From SFWF01 sp045539095 (GTDB lineage Bacteria; Bacillota; Clostridia; Oscillospirales; Acutalibacteraceae): 27,434 bases of DNA. Numbering within the stretch: position 1 is the stretch's first letter; each line of letters starts with the position of its first letter. Positions 7,418 through 15,484 of the stretch are shown here, piece by piece. The position numbers and the translations under genes are program-made. Location: NCBI GenBank assembly GCA_045539095.1, contig JAZQER010000030.1:1-27434 (forward strand). Direction: 5' to 3'. The notes beneath the pieces are model-generated. The model saw only the letters and a list, made by a program, of their open reading frames with translations, was not told where the DNA came from and searched no databases.

Positions 7418-8287
7418 ATGAAAAAGGTGGCCATCATCGGTTTAGGTTTGATGGGGGGCTCGGTTGCAAAGGCTCTGAAAAAGCGAGACGAATATACCGT
7501 TCTTGGCGCAGACTGTGATGAGCTTGTGCTAAAAAGAGCATTGGAAGAAGGTGTTATCTCTTCGGTGTGGAATGGGAAAACTCAACTTGAAGCAGATATA
7601 ACGTTACTTTGTATAGGACCCTCCGCCACAAAAGGCTTTATTGAAAACAGTATACACCTTTTGAAAAGGGGTAGTATACTTTCTGATATTTGCGGAGTAA
7701 AAAGCGAAGTAGTGGATTTTGGAGAAAGGGTGGCAAGCTCTTGCGGGATCCGTTTTGTCGGTGGACATCCTATGGCAGGACGTGAGAGAAGCGGATATGA
7801 GCACAGTGTAGAAAATCTTTTTTTAAACCGAAGCTATATATTTACCAAGACCCAAAATACGGATAGCGACGCTCTGGGTATAATGTCTGCTTTTGCCTAT
7901 GACATAGGCTGTTCTGATGTTACCGTGACATCTCCCGAAGAGCACGATCGGATGATAGCTTTTACGTCTCAGCTTCCCCATGTACTTGCAGGTGCTTACA
8001 TAAAATCACCTAAAAGTGACCGTCATAAAGGCTTTTCGGCAGGCAGTTATCACGATGTATCCCGAGTTGCGAGCGTGGATGAGAATCTTTGGACTGAACT
8101 GTTTTTATCGAATAAGGAAAATCTAATCTGCGAGATAGAGACGCTTATTGACCGTCTTACTGAATATAAGCGGGCTATAGAAACGAATGATTGCGCCACT
8201 CTTAAAGAGGTTATTAAACAAGGAAGGCTTTTAAAAGAAAGAGATATAACGGTTAACGGAAACGAAAAACCGCACAAATTCGGATAG
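7418..8287 (+). CDS. tyrA: prephenate dehydrogenase
   Basis: TyrA oxidatively decarboxylates prephenate to 4-hydroxyphenylpyruvate on the way to tyrosine. The N-terminal NAD(P)-binding Rossmann motif is GLGLMGGS (after MKKVAII), and the catalytic-domain motif GGHPMAGRERSGYEHS is clear, followed by LFLNRSYIFT, the Met/Thr-rich TSQLPHVLAGAY region and GGFSAGSYHDVSRVA-like segments (here KGFSAGSYHDVSRVA). There is no C-terminal ACT domain, so simple tyrosine feedback through ACT is not expected. At 289 residues it is a normal monofunctional enzyme. I chose ATG 7418 because AAAAGG (7402-7407) precedes it and because the earlier in-frame ATG (7382) lies in the promoter. Its neighbours are not aromatic-pathway genes; it shares a transcript with pncB. 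Confidence 0.93.
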   Translation: MKKVAIIGLGLMGGSVAKALKKRDEYTVLGADCDELVLKRALEEGVISSVWNGKTQLEADITLLCIGPSATKGFIENSIHLLKRGSILSDICGVKSEVVDFGERVASSCGIRFVGGHPMAGRERSGYEHSVENLFLNRSYIFTKTQNTDSDALGIMSAFAYDIGCSDVTVTSPEEHDRMIAFTSQLPHVLAGAYIKSPKSDRHKGFSAGSYHDVSRVASVDENLWTELFLSNKENLICEIETLIDRLTEYKRAIETNDCATLKEVIKQGRLLKERDITVNGNEKPHKFG

Positions 8288-8299
8288 GAGAAATTAAAA

Positions 8300-9748
8300 A
8301 TGAGAACAGATCTAACAATGCTTATGGACCTCTACGAGATGACTATGTCGAACGGCATATGGCAGAGTGATATGAGGGATAAAATAACCTATTTTGATAT
8401 GTTTTTCCGTCGGGTTCCCGATAAGGGCGGATATGCTATTATGGCAGGACTTGAGCAGCTTATCGAGTATTTTAACAATCTTCACTTTGATGAGAGTGAT
8501 ATTAAATACCTTCGCTCATTAAATCTTTTCTGCGATGAGTTTTTAGATTATCTGGCTGATTTTAATTTCGAATGTGATGTGTGGGCTGTTCCTGAGGGAA
8601 CACCGATATTTCCGATGGAACCTATCGTTACTGTGCGCGGCCCCGCTATACAGGCATTTTTAGTTGAGACGATGGTGCTTCTAACAATTAATCACCAGTC
8701 GCTTATAGCCACCAAGGCTAACCGAATCTGCTCGGTTGCGGGTAACCGTCCCGTTATGGAGTTCGGAGCGCGACGAGCCCACGGATATGATGCAGCATAT
8801 TACGGTGCGAGAGCTGCTGTTATAGGTGGTTGTCTCGGCACATCAAATGTCAAGACCGCAAAGGATTTCGGTGTCATTGCTTCGGGCACTATGGCGCATA
8901 GCTGGGTACAGCTTTACGAGGATGAGTATACTGCATTCAAAACCTATGCTGAGCGTTATCCCGACTCCTGTACTTTGCTGATTGATACATATAATGTGTT
9001 AAAGTCCGGTCTTCCCAATGCTATAAAGTGCTTTGATGAGGTGCTGAAGCCAAAGGGATGCAGACCCAAAGGCGTACGTATCGACAGCGGAGATATAGCG
9101 TATCTCTCAAAGAAAATACGCAAGAAATTAGATGAAGCGGGTTATGAGGATTGCGCAATAGTAGTATCAAATTCTCTCGATGAGCATCTTATTAAGGAAC
9201 TTGATACTCAGGGAGCCAAGATTTCCTCTTTCGGTGTGGGAGAACGTCTCATCACAGCATCAAGCGAGGCGGTTTTTGGCGGAGTGTACAAGCTTGCCGC
9301 AGTTGAGGACAAAGAGGGGAATATTATTCCTAAAATCAAGATAAGCGAGAATATCGCAAAGATAACCCTTCCCGGTGTTAAGATTCCGTGGAGACTTTAT
9401 GATAATGATACGGGTAAGGCTATAGCCGATGTAATTTGTATGAATTATGAGAAAATAGATGATACTAAGCCATATGAGATATTTGACCCTGTCCATACCT
9501 GGAAGCATAAAACGGTTACTAATTTCACGGCTAAAAAGCTGCAGATAAAAATAATGGAAAAGGGCAAGCAGGTTTATACTTCGCCCACGGTAAAAGAAAT
9601 ATCTGCTTTCAGAAAAGATTGCGTAGACCATCTTTGGGAAGAGGTTAAACGCTTTGAAAATCCCCACGCATATTATGTTGACCTTTCTCAGGACTTATGG
9701 GATCTTCGCCATAAGCTTCTCAGCGAAAAAAGTGAAGGAGAAAAATAA
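8300..9748 (+). CDS. pncB: nicotinate phosphoribosyltransferase
   Basis: PncB makes nicotinate mononucleotide from nicotinate, PRPP and ATP, the first step of NAD salvage, in the cytoplasm. Family features are the N-terminal DLYEMTMSNG, the EFGARRAHGYDAAYYGARAA segment (about residues 153-172), GTMAHSWVQ, the LLIDTYNVLKSGLPNAI strand, and VRIDSGDIAYLSKK, which includes the phosphate-binding region. The length of 482 residues is normal for the long Firmicutes form. An AGGAG ribosome site begins at the tyrA stop codon, 12 bases downstream of tyrA, so co-transcription is likely. Its stop overlaps the start of the following lipoprotein (TAATG). Confidence 0.95.
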   Translation: MRTDLTMLMDLYEMTMSNGIWQSDMRDKITYFDMFFRRVPDKGGYAIMAGLEQLIEYFNNLHFDESDIKYLRSLNLFCDEFLDYLADFNFECDVWAVPEGTPIFPMEPIVTVRGPAIQAFLVETMVLLTINHQSLIATKANRICSVAGNRPVMEFGARRAHGYDAAYYGARAAVIGGCLGTSNVKTAKDFGVIASGTMAHSWVQLYEDEYTAFKTYAERYPDSCTLLIDTYNVLKSGLPNAIKCFDEVLKPKGCRPKGVRIDSGDIAYLSKKIRKKLDEAGYEDCAIVVSNSLDEHLIKELDTQGAKISSFGVGERLITASSEAVFGGVYKLAAVEDKEGNIIPKIKISENIAKITLPGVKIPWRLYDNDTGKAIADVICMNYEKIDDTKPYEIFDPVHTWKHKTVTNFTAKKLQIKIMEKGKQVYTSPTVKEISAFRKDCVDHLWEEVKRFENPHAYYVDLSQDLWDLRHKLLSEKSEGEK

Positions 9749-10359
9749 TGAAAAAAGTATTATGCTTGTTACTTGCTGCTTTATTTGTTTTTTCATTTGC
9801 TGCTTGCAAAGTAGAACAAGAGCCTGAGCAGAGCTCTTCGCTGCAGAATAAAAGCAACGAAATAAAAACCGCTGTTTTAAAAGGTGAGATACCCGAATTG
9901 AGGCTTGCTTTGGGGGCAACGGTGCAAGATCTTGAAAACTATTATGACGATCTCGAAACACAAATTGAAGAGAGCCACGAGCAAGGCGAGGGACACGTTC
10001 ACGACGAACACGATATTTATCTTAACATCAGCCAAGGCACACTGTCGGTTACTTATGAAATAGGCTCTGAAAAGTATTATTACGAAAAAGAAAAGAGAGA
10101 AAACGGTATTTCGGTCATATGTTCGCTTGATACAGCATTTGGATTTAAAAACGGTACTTCAAGAACAGATGTTGAAGCACGGCTTGCAGATCTAAAAACC
10201 AAAAGCCTTCAGGCGGGAGAAGACGAGCTATATTTCGTTCCTTTAAGCGATGCGCTTATTCTTCGTTATACCGAGGGTGATTATCAGCTTGACTTTTATT
10301 TTAATGACAATCAGCTTGTCGCAACGGTACTCAGGAACACAAAAAATTGGACGATATAG
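9748..10359 (+). CDS. predicted lipoprotein of unknown function with a His-rich segment
   Basis: The N-terminus is a lipoprotein signal peptide: MKK, a hydrophobic stretch, then a FAAC lipobox with Cys20 as the predicted lipidated residue, so the mature protein should sit on the outer face of the membrane. After a polar Ser/Glu/Gln linker the domain begins near residue 45. A segment around residues 75-90 is rich in His, Glu and Asp (ESHEQGEGHVHDEHD) and could bind a divalent metal. I do not recognise the family. The start overlaps the pncB stop by one base and has its own GAAGGAG ribosome site, so it is coupled to pncB. A terminator follows two bases after its stop. Confidence 0.85.
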   Translation: MKKVLCLLLAALFVFSFAACKVEQEPEQSSSLQNKSNEIKTAVLKGEIPELRLALGATVQDLENYYDDLETQIEESHEQGEGHVHDEHDIYLNISQGTLSVTYEIGSEKYYYEKEKRENGISVICSLDTAFGFKNGTSRTDVEARLADLKTKSLQAGEDELYFVPLSDALILRYTEGDYQLDFYFNDNQLVATVLRNTKNWTI

Positions 10360-10360
10360 T

Positions 10361-10390
10361 AAAACGACCTCACCGCGGTGAGGTCGTTTT
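10361..10390. terminator. bidirectional terminator between the pncB operon and the HAD gene
   Basis: A perfect 30-base palindrome (ACGACCTCACC/GGTGAGGTCGT) is flanked by AAA and TTT tracts. The TAG of the plus-strand gene ends two bases before it, and the TAA of the minus-strand HAD gene begins immediately after it. Confidence 0.93.
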
Positions 10391-11035
10391 TTACAGACAT
10401 TCCATAACGTCAAATAAAGAATCGCATATTTTGTATGCAAGAGCCTTTTCTTTTTCTCGGGGCGGATTCATATCAGGTACCATAAACACCATCATTCCGG
10501 CGTTTGCCGCCGATTCAACTCCGAGGTAGGAGTCCTCTGCCGCAAAACAACAATAGGCTGGGACACCGAGTTTTTCTGCCGCTTTTAAAAATATTTCAGG
10601 GTCAGGCTTACTTTTTGTTATCTCATCTCCGCAAACAGAGGCGTCAAAATATTCGGTAAAGCCTGCCGCTTTTAAATTCCCCTCGGCAGAGGCTCTTGAA
10701 GCAGAGGTAGCAAGAGCTATCTTATATCCGTTTTCCCGAAGATATGAAAGCAACTCTTTTGCACCGCTTTTAAGCGCTATTCCGTTTGTTTTTATATAAT
10801 CGTTCATCCACCGACGGGCTTCCGCTCTGCGTTCTTCAAAAGGGTAATCCTCGCCGTAAAACTTTTTATAGAGTGCTTTTGCGGCGAGAAAGGTAGTGCC
10901 GCAGGTCGCAGGGAAAAAAGCTTCGACATTATCATTTTCTCCATGCCTGCGGCTGACGGCCCGAATAGCTTCCATCATCAGATTTTCGGTATCAAAGAGA
11001 ATACCGTCCATATCAAATATAAATCCTTTTACCAC
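10391..11035 (-). CDS. HAD-superfamily phosphatase, subfamily IA (beta-phosphoglucomutase-like)
   Basis: This is a cytoplasmic haloacid-dehalogenase-fold hydrolase that removes phosphate from a small metabolite or acts as a phosphomutase. Motif I is FDMDGILFDTE (nucleophile Asp8, acid/base Asp10), motif II is the ATSAS strand near residues 113-117, motif III is the Lys of KSKPDPEIF, and motif IV is AAEDSYLGVESA. A helical cap is inserted after motif I (about residues 15-80). The length (214) is normal. The GTG start directly follows the TAA of the upstream ABC gene, with AAAGGAGC just upstream, so it is the last gene of the marR-ABC-ABC operon. The substrate is unknown; the sequence resembles PGM-like and 2-deoxyglucose-6-phosphatase-like members. 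Confidence 0.87.
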   Translation of the reverse strand: MVKGFIFDMDGILFDTENLMMEAIRAVSRRHGENDNVEAFFPATCGTTFLAAKALYKKFYGEDYPFEERRAEARRWMNDYIKTNGIALKSGAKELLSYLRENGYKIALATSASRASAEGNLKAAGFTEYFDASVCGDEITKSKPDPEIFLKAAEKLGVPAYCCFAAEDSYLGVESAANAGMMVFMVPDMNPPREKEKALAYKICDSLFDVMECL

Positions 11036-13024
11036 TTAGTCAAGCTCCTTTTTGCCTGTGTAAAGCTCGTAGTATCTGCCACCCTGAGCGAGAAGGTCGT
11101 CGTGGTCTCCGCGCTCTATTATTTCGCCTTTTTCAAGCACCATAATGGCATTTGAGTTACGTACTGTTGAGAGACGGTGCGCAATTACAAAGGTCGTGCG
11201 GTTTTGCATAAGGCGGTCCATTCCACGTTCAATATGGCGCTCGGTTCTCGTATCGACCGAGCTTGTAGCCTCATCAAGGACAAGTATCGGTGCTTTGGAG
11301 ATAGCCGCTCTAGCAATATTGAGAAGCTGCCGCTGACCCTGTGAAAGGTTGGCACCGTCGCCTGTTATCATGGTGTTGTAACCGTTTTCAAGTCTCATAA
11401 TAAAAGAATGAGCGGATGCAGTTTTTGCTGCAGCGATTACCTCATCGTCGGTCGCATCAAGACGACCGTAACGGATGTTTTCCATGACAGTTCCCGTGAA
11501 TAGGTGAGTATCCTGCAGTACCATCGCGATATTTGAACGAAGTACATCTCGTGGATAATCTTTTATATCAATGCCATCTATAGTTATTTGGCCGTCGTTT
11601 ATATCGTAAAAACGGTTTAAAAGATTGGTTATCGTTGTCTTGCCTGCACCCGTAGAGCCAACAAATGCAATCTTTTGGCCGGGTTTTGCGTAGAGGGAAA
11701 TGTTTTTGAGAACGGTCTTTTCGGGAGTGTAGCCAAAGCTTACGTTTTTAAGCTCAACATGACCTTTGATTTCAGTGTTTAGCTCACTTCCATCGCGGTC
11801 AGGCTCCTCAGGCTCCATATCCATAACTGCGAATACGCGCTCGGCACCTGCAAGTGCCGAGAAGATCGCCGTCATCTGCTGAGAAATCTGATTTATCGGC
11901 ATATTGAACTGTCTTGTATAGTTTGCAAAAACGGTCAGAGCGCCTGGTGTAAAGCCACTTGTTACCATCATAATTCCGCCTACACCTATAGTGATTCCGT
12001 AACTTACCATACTGACATTATGCGTTACGGGCCCCATAATTCCGCCGAAAAATTGCGCCTTAAACTGCTTGTCGCGCATATCGTCATTCAGCATACCGAA
12101 TTCTTCTATACAGGTCTGCTCGTGGTTAAATACTTTTACCACCTTTTGACCTGTTACAGTCTCTTCGATATAGCCGTTTACGGCACCGAGCGCCGCCTGC
12201 TGACCTGAGTAATACTTTCTCGAAGCCTTACCGATTATAGCGCCGCAGAATACAAATAGCGGGATAAAGAACGCAGTGATAAGCGTTAGTATCCAGTTGG
12301 TGGTTATCATAAAGAAGAGGGTGCCCACAAGGGTGACTGCGCCAGAGAAAAGGGCAGTGACCGAGTGATTGAGCATCATATCTATATTGTCGATATCATT
12401 GGTAAAGCGGCTCATAATTTCGCCTGTTGGGTTTTGGTCAAAGTACTTTACAGGCAGCGTCTGAACCTTGCAGAAAAGCTCGTTTCTTATCTTCTCAAGT
12501 GTGTTTTGTGTGATAGAGAGCATAAGCCTTGACTGAAGATAAGACGATACGATGCCGATTAGGTATACAGTACCGAGAAGAAGTATTGCCGTTATAACAT
12601 AGGTCAGTACTTCTGCAAAGCGGCTGCCTTCCATAATACCTGAAATAAACGGTATTTCAGTCAGCTTTTCAATCAGACCATCCATCTTTACCGCCATAAT
12701 TCCGTCTTTAGCCTGGGTTGGTACTTGGCCTATGCGGTTGATTATAGGAAGCAGGGTAAAAGAGCCTATAAGTGAGGTGACAGCGCTCAGTAGCATACAG
12801 AAAAGCACCACTACGAGTTTTAGCTTATGCGGTTTGAAGTAGGCGAGCAGACGGGTAATAGTCTGTTTTGCATTTTTCGGTTTGCCGCCCATTCGTCCCG
12901 CCATCGGACCTCTGCCCGGACCGCCAGGCCCTCTGCCGGTGCCGCCCATCATAGGAGTTTTTTGTGTTTTTTTTGATGAGGAGGAATACTGCTTTTGCAG
13001 TTCTTCTAATGTTCTTTTTGCCAT
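11036..13024 (-). CDS. ABC exporter half-transporter, catalytic partner (YheH/BmrD type)
   Basis: This is a type IV ABC exporter half with a six-helix membrane domain (about residues 70-370) fused to an ATPase domain (about 420-660). Visible motifs are Walker A GSTGAGKT, signature LSQGQRQ, Walker B ILVLDEATSSVD with the catalytic Glu, and the AHRLSTV switch histidine. The signature LSQGQ, instead of LSGGQ, is what heterodimeric exporters have in the subunit that faces a degenerate ATP site, and the neighbour supplies that site. A Gly/Pro/Arg-rich low-complexity N-terminal tail of about 55 residues precedes the first helix. It overlaps the upstream ABC gene by one base (TAATG). The substrate is probably a drug or lipid-like compound, inferred from the family and the marR neighbour. 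Confidence 0.94.
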   Translation of the reverse strand: MAKRTLEELQKQYSSSSKKTQKTPMMGGTGRGPGGPGRGPMAGRMGGKPKNAKQTITRLLAYFKPHKLKLVVVLFCMLLSAVTSLIGSFTLLPIINRIGQVPTQAKDGIMAVKMDGLIEKLTEIPFISGIMEGSRFAEVLTYVITAILLLGTVYLIGIVSSYLQSRLMLSITQNTLEKIRNELFCKVQTLPVKYFDQNPTGEIMSRFTNDIDNIDMMLNHSVTALFSGAVTLVGTLFFMITTNWILTLITAFFIPLFVFCGAIIGKASRKYYSGQQAALGAVNGYIEETVTGQKVVKVFNHEQTCIEEFGMLNDDMRDKQFKAQFFGGIMGPVTHNVSMVSYGITIGVGGIMMVTSGFTPGALTVFANYTRQFNMPINQISQQMTAIFSALAGAERVFAVMDMEPEEPDRDGSELNTEIKGHVELKNVSFGYTPEKTVLKNISLYAKPGQKIAFVGSTGAGKTTITNLLNRFYDINDGQITIDGIDIKDYPRDVLRSNIAMVLQDTHLFTGTVMENIRYGRLDATDDEVIAAAKTASAHSFIMRLENGYNTMITGDGANLSQGQRQLLNIARAAISKAPILVLDEATSSVDTRTERHIERGMDRLMQNRTTFVIAHRLSTVRNSNAIMVLEKGEIIERGDHDDLLAQGGRYYELYTGKKELD

Positions 13025-14772
13025 TATTTCTCCTCCTTATCCATTTGAGAATAGTATATCTCGCCATATTCGGTGCAGCTTTCAAGAAGCTCTTTGTGCG
13101 AGCCTACACCTGTTATTTTACCTTCGTTCATAACGACTATCATATCGCAGTCCTTGACCGAAGATATACGCTGAGCAATTATTATCTTGGTAGACCCAGT
13201 AAGCTCTTCGGTAAAGGCTTTTCTTATCATAGATTCGGTTGCAGTGTCAACCGCGCTTGTAGAGTCGTCAAGTATCAGTATTTTCGGTTTTTTAAGAAGT
13301 GCCCGCGCAATACAAAGCCGCTGCTTTTGTCCGCCAGAAACATTAACGCCGCCTTGTTCAAGCTCAGTATCATAGCCGTCCTTAAAGCTTTCAATAAAGC
13401 CGTGAGCTTGAGCATATCCTGCGGCTTTTCTCAGCTCTTTTTCCGAGGCTTCCTCGTCACCCCAACGGAGGTTTTCCTCAATAGTTCCCGAGAAGAGTAC
13501 ATTCTTTTGAAGTACCATTCCTACTCCCTCGCGAAGGTGATAGAGCGAATAGTCTTTGACATTTACACCGTCTATAAGAACTTCACCCTCATCAACATCG
13601 TAAAGACGAGGTATCATAGAAACAAGAGTGGTTTTTCCACAGCCTGTTGAGCCGATAATTCCTACCGTTTGACCCGCTTCGATAGTCAGGTCAATATCGT
13701 CGAGAACCTTGCCTTCACTTTTTTTATAGTAGCGGAAGCCTACATTCTTAAATTCTATCTTTCCTTCTTTGACCCTGAGATCGGGATATGCGGCATCGGC
13801 ATCATTCAGGTCAATTTCCTCATTCAATACTTCTTTGATGCGCTTTGCAGAAGCGAGCGCACGCGAAGACATCATAAGCATCATGGTAACCATCATAAGT
13901 GAGGAAAGTATCTGAGTGACGTAGGTGATAAATGCAGATAGGTCGCCAATCTCCATTCCGCCGACAGTTCCTGCCTCACCGAGGACAATATTTGAGCCGA
14001 ACCAAAGCACAGAAAGGGTAGTGATATTCATAAACACCGTCATAACAGGACCCATAAATATCATTATTTTCATAGCCGACATACCCGACTTTTTGAGGTT
14101 GCCGTTTACTTCGCGAAACTTTTCGGTTTCGTGGTTTTCTCTGACAAATGATTTCACAACACGTACATTTGTGATGTTTTCCTGAACGGTGTTGTTAAGT
14201 CCGTCAATTTTTTGCTGCATAGCAGCAAAACGGGGGAAGCCTTTTGATATAATGAAAAGTATGGTAATAAGCATCAAAGGTATGGTAACAAGCAATACTA
14301 CCGAAAGGTCAGGACGCATCGATACTGCCATTATAATGGCACCTATAAGCATACCGGGTGAGCGCAGACACATACGAAGCAGCATATTAACGAAGTTCTG
14401 AAGCTGAGTTACGTCGTTTGTAAGACGGGTGACAAGAGAGCCTGCAGAAAATTTATCGATATTTGCAAAGGAGAATTTTTGCACCTTAGAAAAGACGTCG
14501 TCACGAAGATCTGCGGCGAAGTTCACAGAAGCCTTTGCCCCGAAGTAGGCGCCGCCGACTCCGCCAACCATCATAAGCACTGCAGTCAGTATCATAAGAC
14601 CTGCCGTACCGATACTGCCGCCGACTGTAAGACTGCCGTCGTTTGCGCCGTTTATAACGATAGCAAGGAATTTCGGCATAAGTACCTCGCCGATAACCTC
14701 TACAATCATACAAATAGGACCTATTATAAAATAGGGAAGATAGGGTCGTACATATTTAAACCATTGCTTCAT
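13024..14772 (-). CDS. ABC exporter half-transporter with degenerate Walker B (YheI/BmrC type)
   Basis: This is the partner half of a heterodimeric ABC exporter, with six membrane helices (about residues 10-310) followed by an ATPase domain (about 340-580). Walker A is GSTGCGKT, the signature VSGGQKQ is intact, but Walker B reads ILILDDSTSAVD, with Asp in place of the catalytic Glu. The H-loop position reads IIIAQRISSV, with Gln in place of the switch His. Both changes are typical of the non-hydrolysing site in heterodimers such as TM287/288 and BmrCD. The start is ATG at 14772, preceded by GAGAGGT, and the gene begins six bases after the marR stop. It should form one export pump with the following gene. 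Confidence 0.94.
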   Translation of the reverse strand: MKQWFKYVRPYLPYFIIGPICMIVEVIGEVLMPKFLAIVINGANDGSLTVGGSIGTAGLMILTAVLMMVGGVGGAYFGAKASVNFAADLRDDVFSKVQKFSFANIDKFSAGSLVTRLTNDVTQLQNFVNMLLRMCLRSPGMLIGAIIMAVSMRPDLSVVLLVTIPLMLITILFIISKGFPRFAAMQQKIDGLNNTVQENITNVRVVKSFVRENHETEKFREVNGNLKKSGMSAMKIMIFMGPVMTVFMNITTLSVLWFGSNIVLGEAGTVGGMEIGDLSAFITYVTQILSSLMMVTMMLMMSSRALASAKRIKEVLNEEIDLNDADAAYPDLRVKEGKIEFKNVGFRYYKKSEGKVLDDIDLTIEAGQTVGIIGSTGCGKTTLVSMIPRLYDVDEGEVLIDGVNVKDYSLYHLREGVGMVLQKNVLFSGTIEENLRWGDEEASEKELRKAAGYAQAHGFIESFKDGYDTELEQGGVNVSGGQKQRLCIARALLKKPKILILDDSTSAVDTATESMIRKAFTEELTGSTKIIIAQRISSVKDCDMIVVMNEGKITGVGSHKELLESCTEYGEIYYSQMDKEEK

Positions 14773-14778
14773 TATATT

Positions 14779-15225
14779 TTACCTCTCCTCAAAATTACCG
14801 ATTATTTTCGCTAGCAAACGGTCAAGCTCGCAAAGCTCCTGCTCAGTCAACGATTCATAAGTCATCCGATCAAGCTCATCAAAGGTCAATTTCGAGAATT
14901 CGACAACCTGTCTGCCTTTATCGGTAATAGATATCATGTTCTGTCTTGAATCAGATTCGTTTGCCTGTCTTGTAATATATCCGTCTGCTTCAAGCTTTTT
15001 TAGACTTGTTGCAACAGCTGCAGGACTTATCTCAAAACGGTCTGCAATCTCACGTTGGGTAGGAGTTGTTTCGCAACGGTGTAAAAACATAAGAAGCATA
15101 TGTTGGCTTCGGTGTATCTCACAGCCGCTCATGCGTTTTTCAACTGCACTGCGGTGTAGACGGTTTATCTTCATAAACTTGTGGTGCACCTCGTGAAAAG
15201 AAGGTTGTTTTATATTGGTATTCAC
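14779..15225 (-). CDS. MarR-family transcriptional regulator, likely repressor of the ABC exporter operon
   Basis: This is a winged-helix DNA-binding dimer of 148 residues, the normal size. The helix-turn-helix lies in the middle (TQREIADRFEISPAAVATSLKKL, split over two helices), followed by the wing DGYITRQANESDSRQNMISIT with the family's DxR motif, and C-terminal dimerisation helices. The start is a GTG (complement of 15223-15225) with GGAGGAAAA upstream. It is the first gene of the operon with the two ABC halves, and repeated TTAATT-rich motifs overlap the region just downstream of its promoter, so autorepression released by an exported compound is the likely logic. Confidence 0.92.
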   Translation of the reverse strand: MNTNIKQPSFHEVHHKFMKINRLHRSAVEKRMSGCEIHRSQHMLLMFLHRCETTPTQREIADRFEISPAAVATSLKKLEADGYITRQANESDSRQNMISITDKGRQVVEFSKLTFDELDRMTYESLTEQELCELDRLLAKIIGNFEER

Positions 15226-15241
15226 AGTTTTCCTCCGTAAC

Positions 15242-15272
15242 AGTTAATTAGTTAATTGTTAATGCCTTAACT
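15242..15272. promoter_or_regulatory. probable MarR operator
   Basis: AGTTAATT is directly repeated (15242-15249 and 15250-15257) and followed by GTTAAT (15258-15263). An inverted AGTTAA/TTAACT pair spans 15242-15247 and 15267-15272. The block sits between the -10 box and the ribosome site of marR, where binding would block transcription. Confidence 0.6.
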
Positions 15273-15300
15273 ATTATACATATATAATGTCAGTTGTCAA
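15273..15300 (-). promoter_or_regulatory. promoter of the marR-ABC-ABC-HAD operon
   Basis: On the minus strand, TTGACA (complement of 15295-15300) and TATAAT (complement of 15273-15278) are separated by 16 bases, about 50 bases upstream of the marR start. Confidence 0.8.
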
Positions 15301-15342
15301 CGCATAAATAATGAATAATATATTAATTTCATGATGTATAAA

Positions 15343-15376
15343 TGAATATTTTTTGCATACAAATGCATATTATTCA
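15343..15376. promoter_or_regulatory. AT-rich imperfect palindrome upstream of the amino-acid ABC importer, possible operator
   Basis: TGAATA (15343-15348) with TATTCA (15371-15376), and TGCAT (15354-15358) with ATGCA (15363-15367), form a nested imperfect inverted repeat about 40 bases before the -35 box. The TGAAT/ATTCA half-sites resemble ArgR/AhrC boxes, but the spacing is off by one, so the regulator is uncertain. Confidence 0.35.
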
Positions 15377-15415
15377 CTGAAAACTAACGAAATCTGCAAA
15401 AAACTGAAAAAAGAC

Positions 15416-15444
15416 TTGCATTTTCTTGCATTTAGAGTTATAAT
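15416..15444 (+). promoter_or_regulatory. promoter of the amino-acid ABC importer operon
   Basis: TTGCAT (15416-15421) and TATAAT (15439-15444) are 17 bases apart, about 40 bases upstream of the first gene. A second TTGCAT lies in the spacer (15426-15431). Confidence 0.8.
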
Positions 15445-15484
15445 CGCTGTATAAAATAAAATTTTCTTTTTGGAGGAGATTATA

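Noticed and set aside
12964..13650. 228-codon open frame on the plus strand
   Set aside because: It lies antisense to the junction and coding parts of the two ABC genes, has no ribosome site or family features, and its composition follows the opposite strand.
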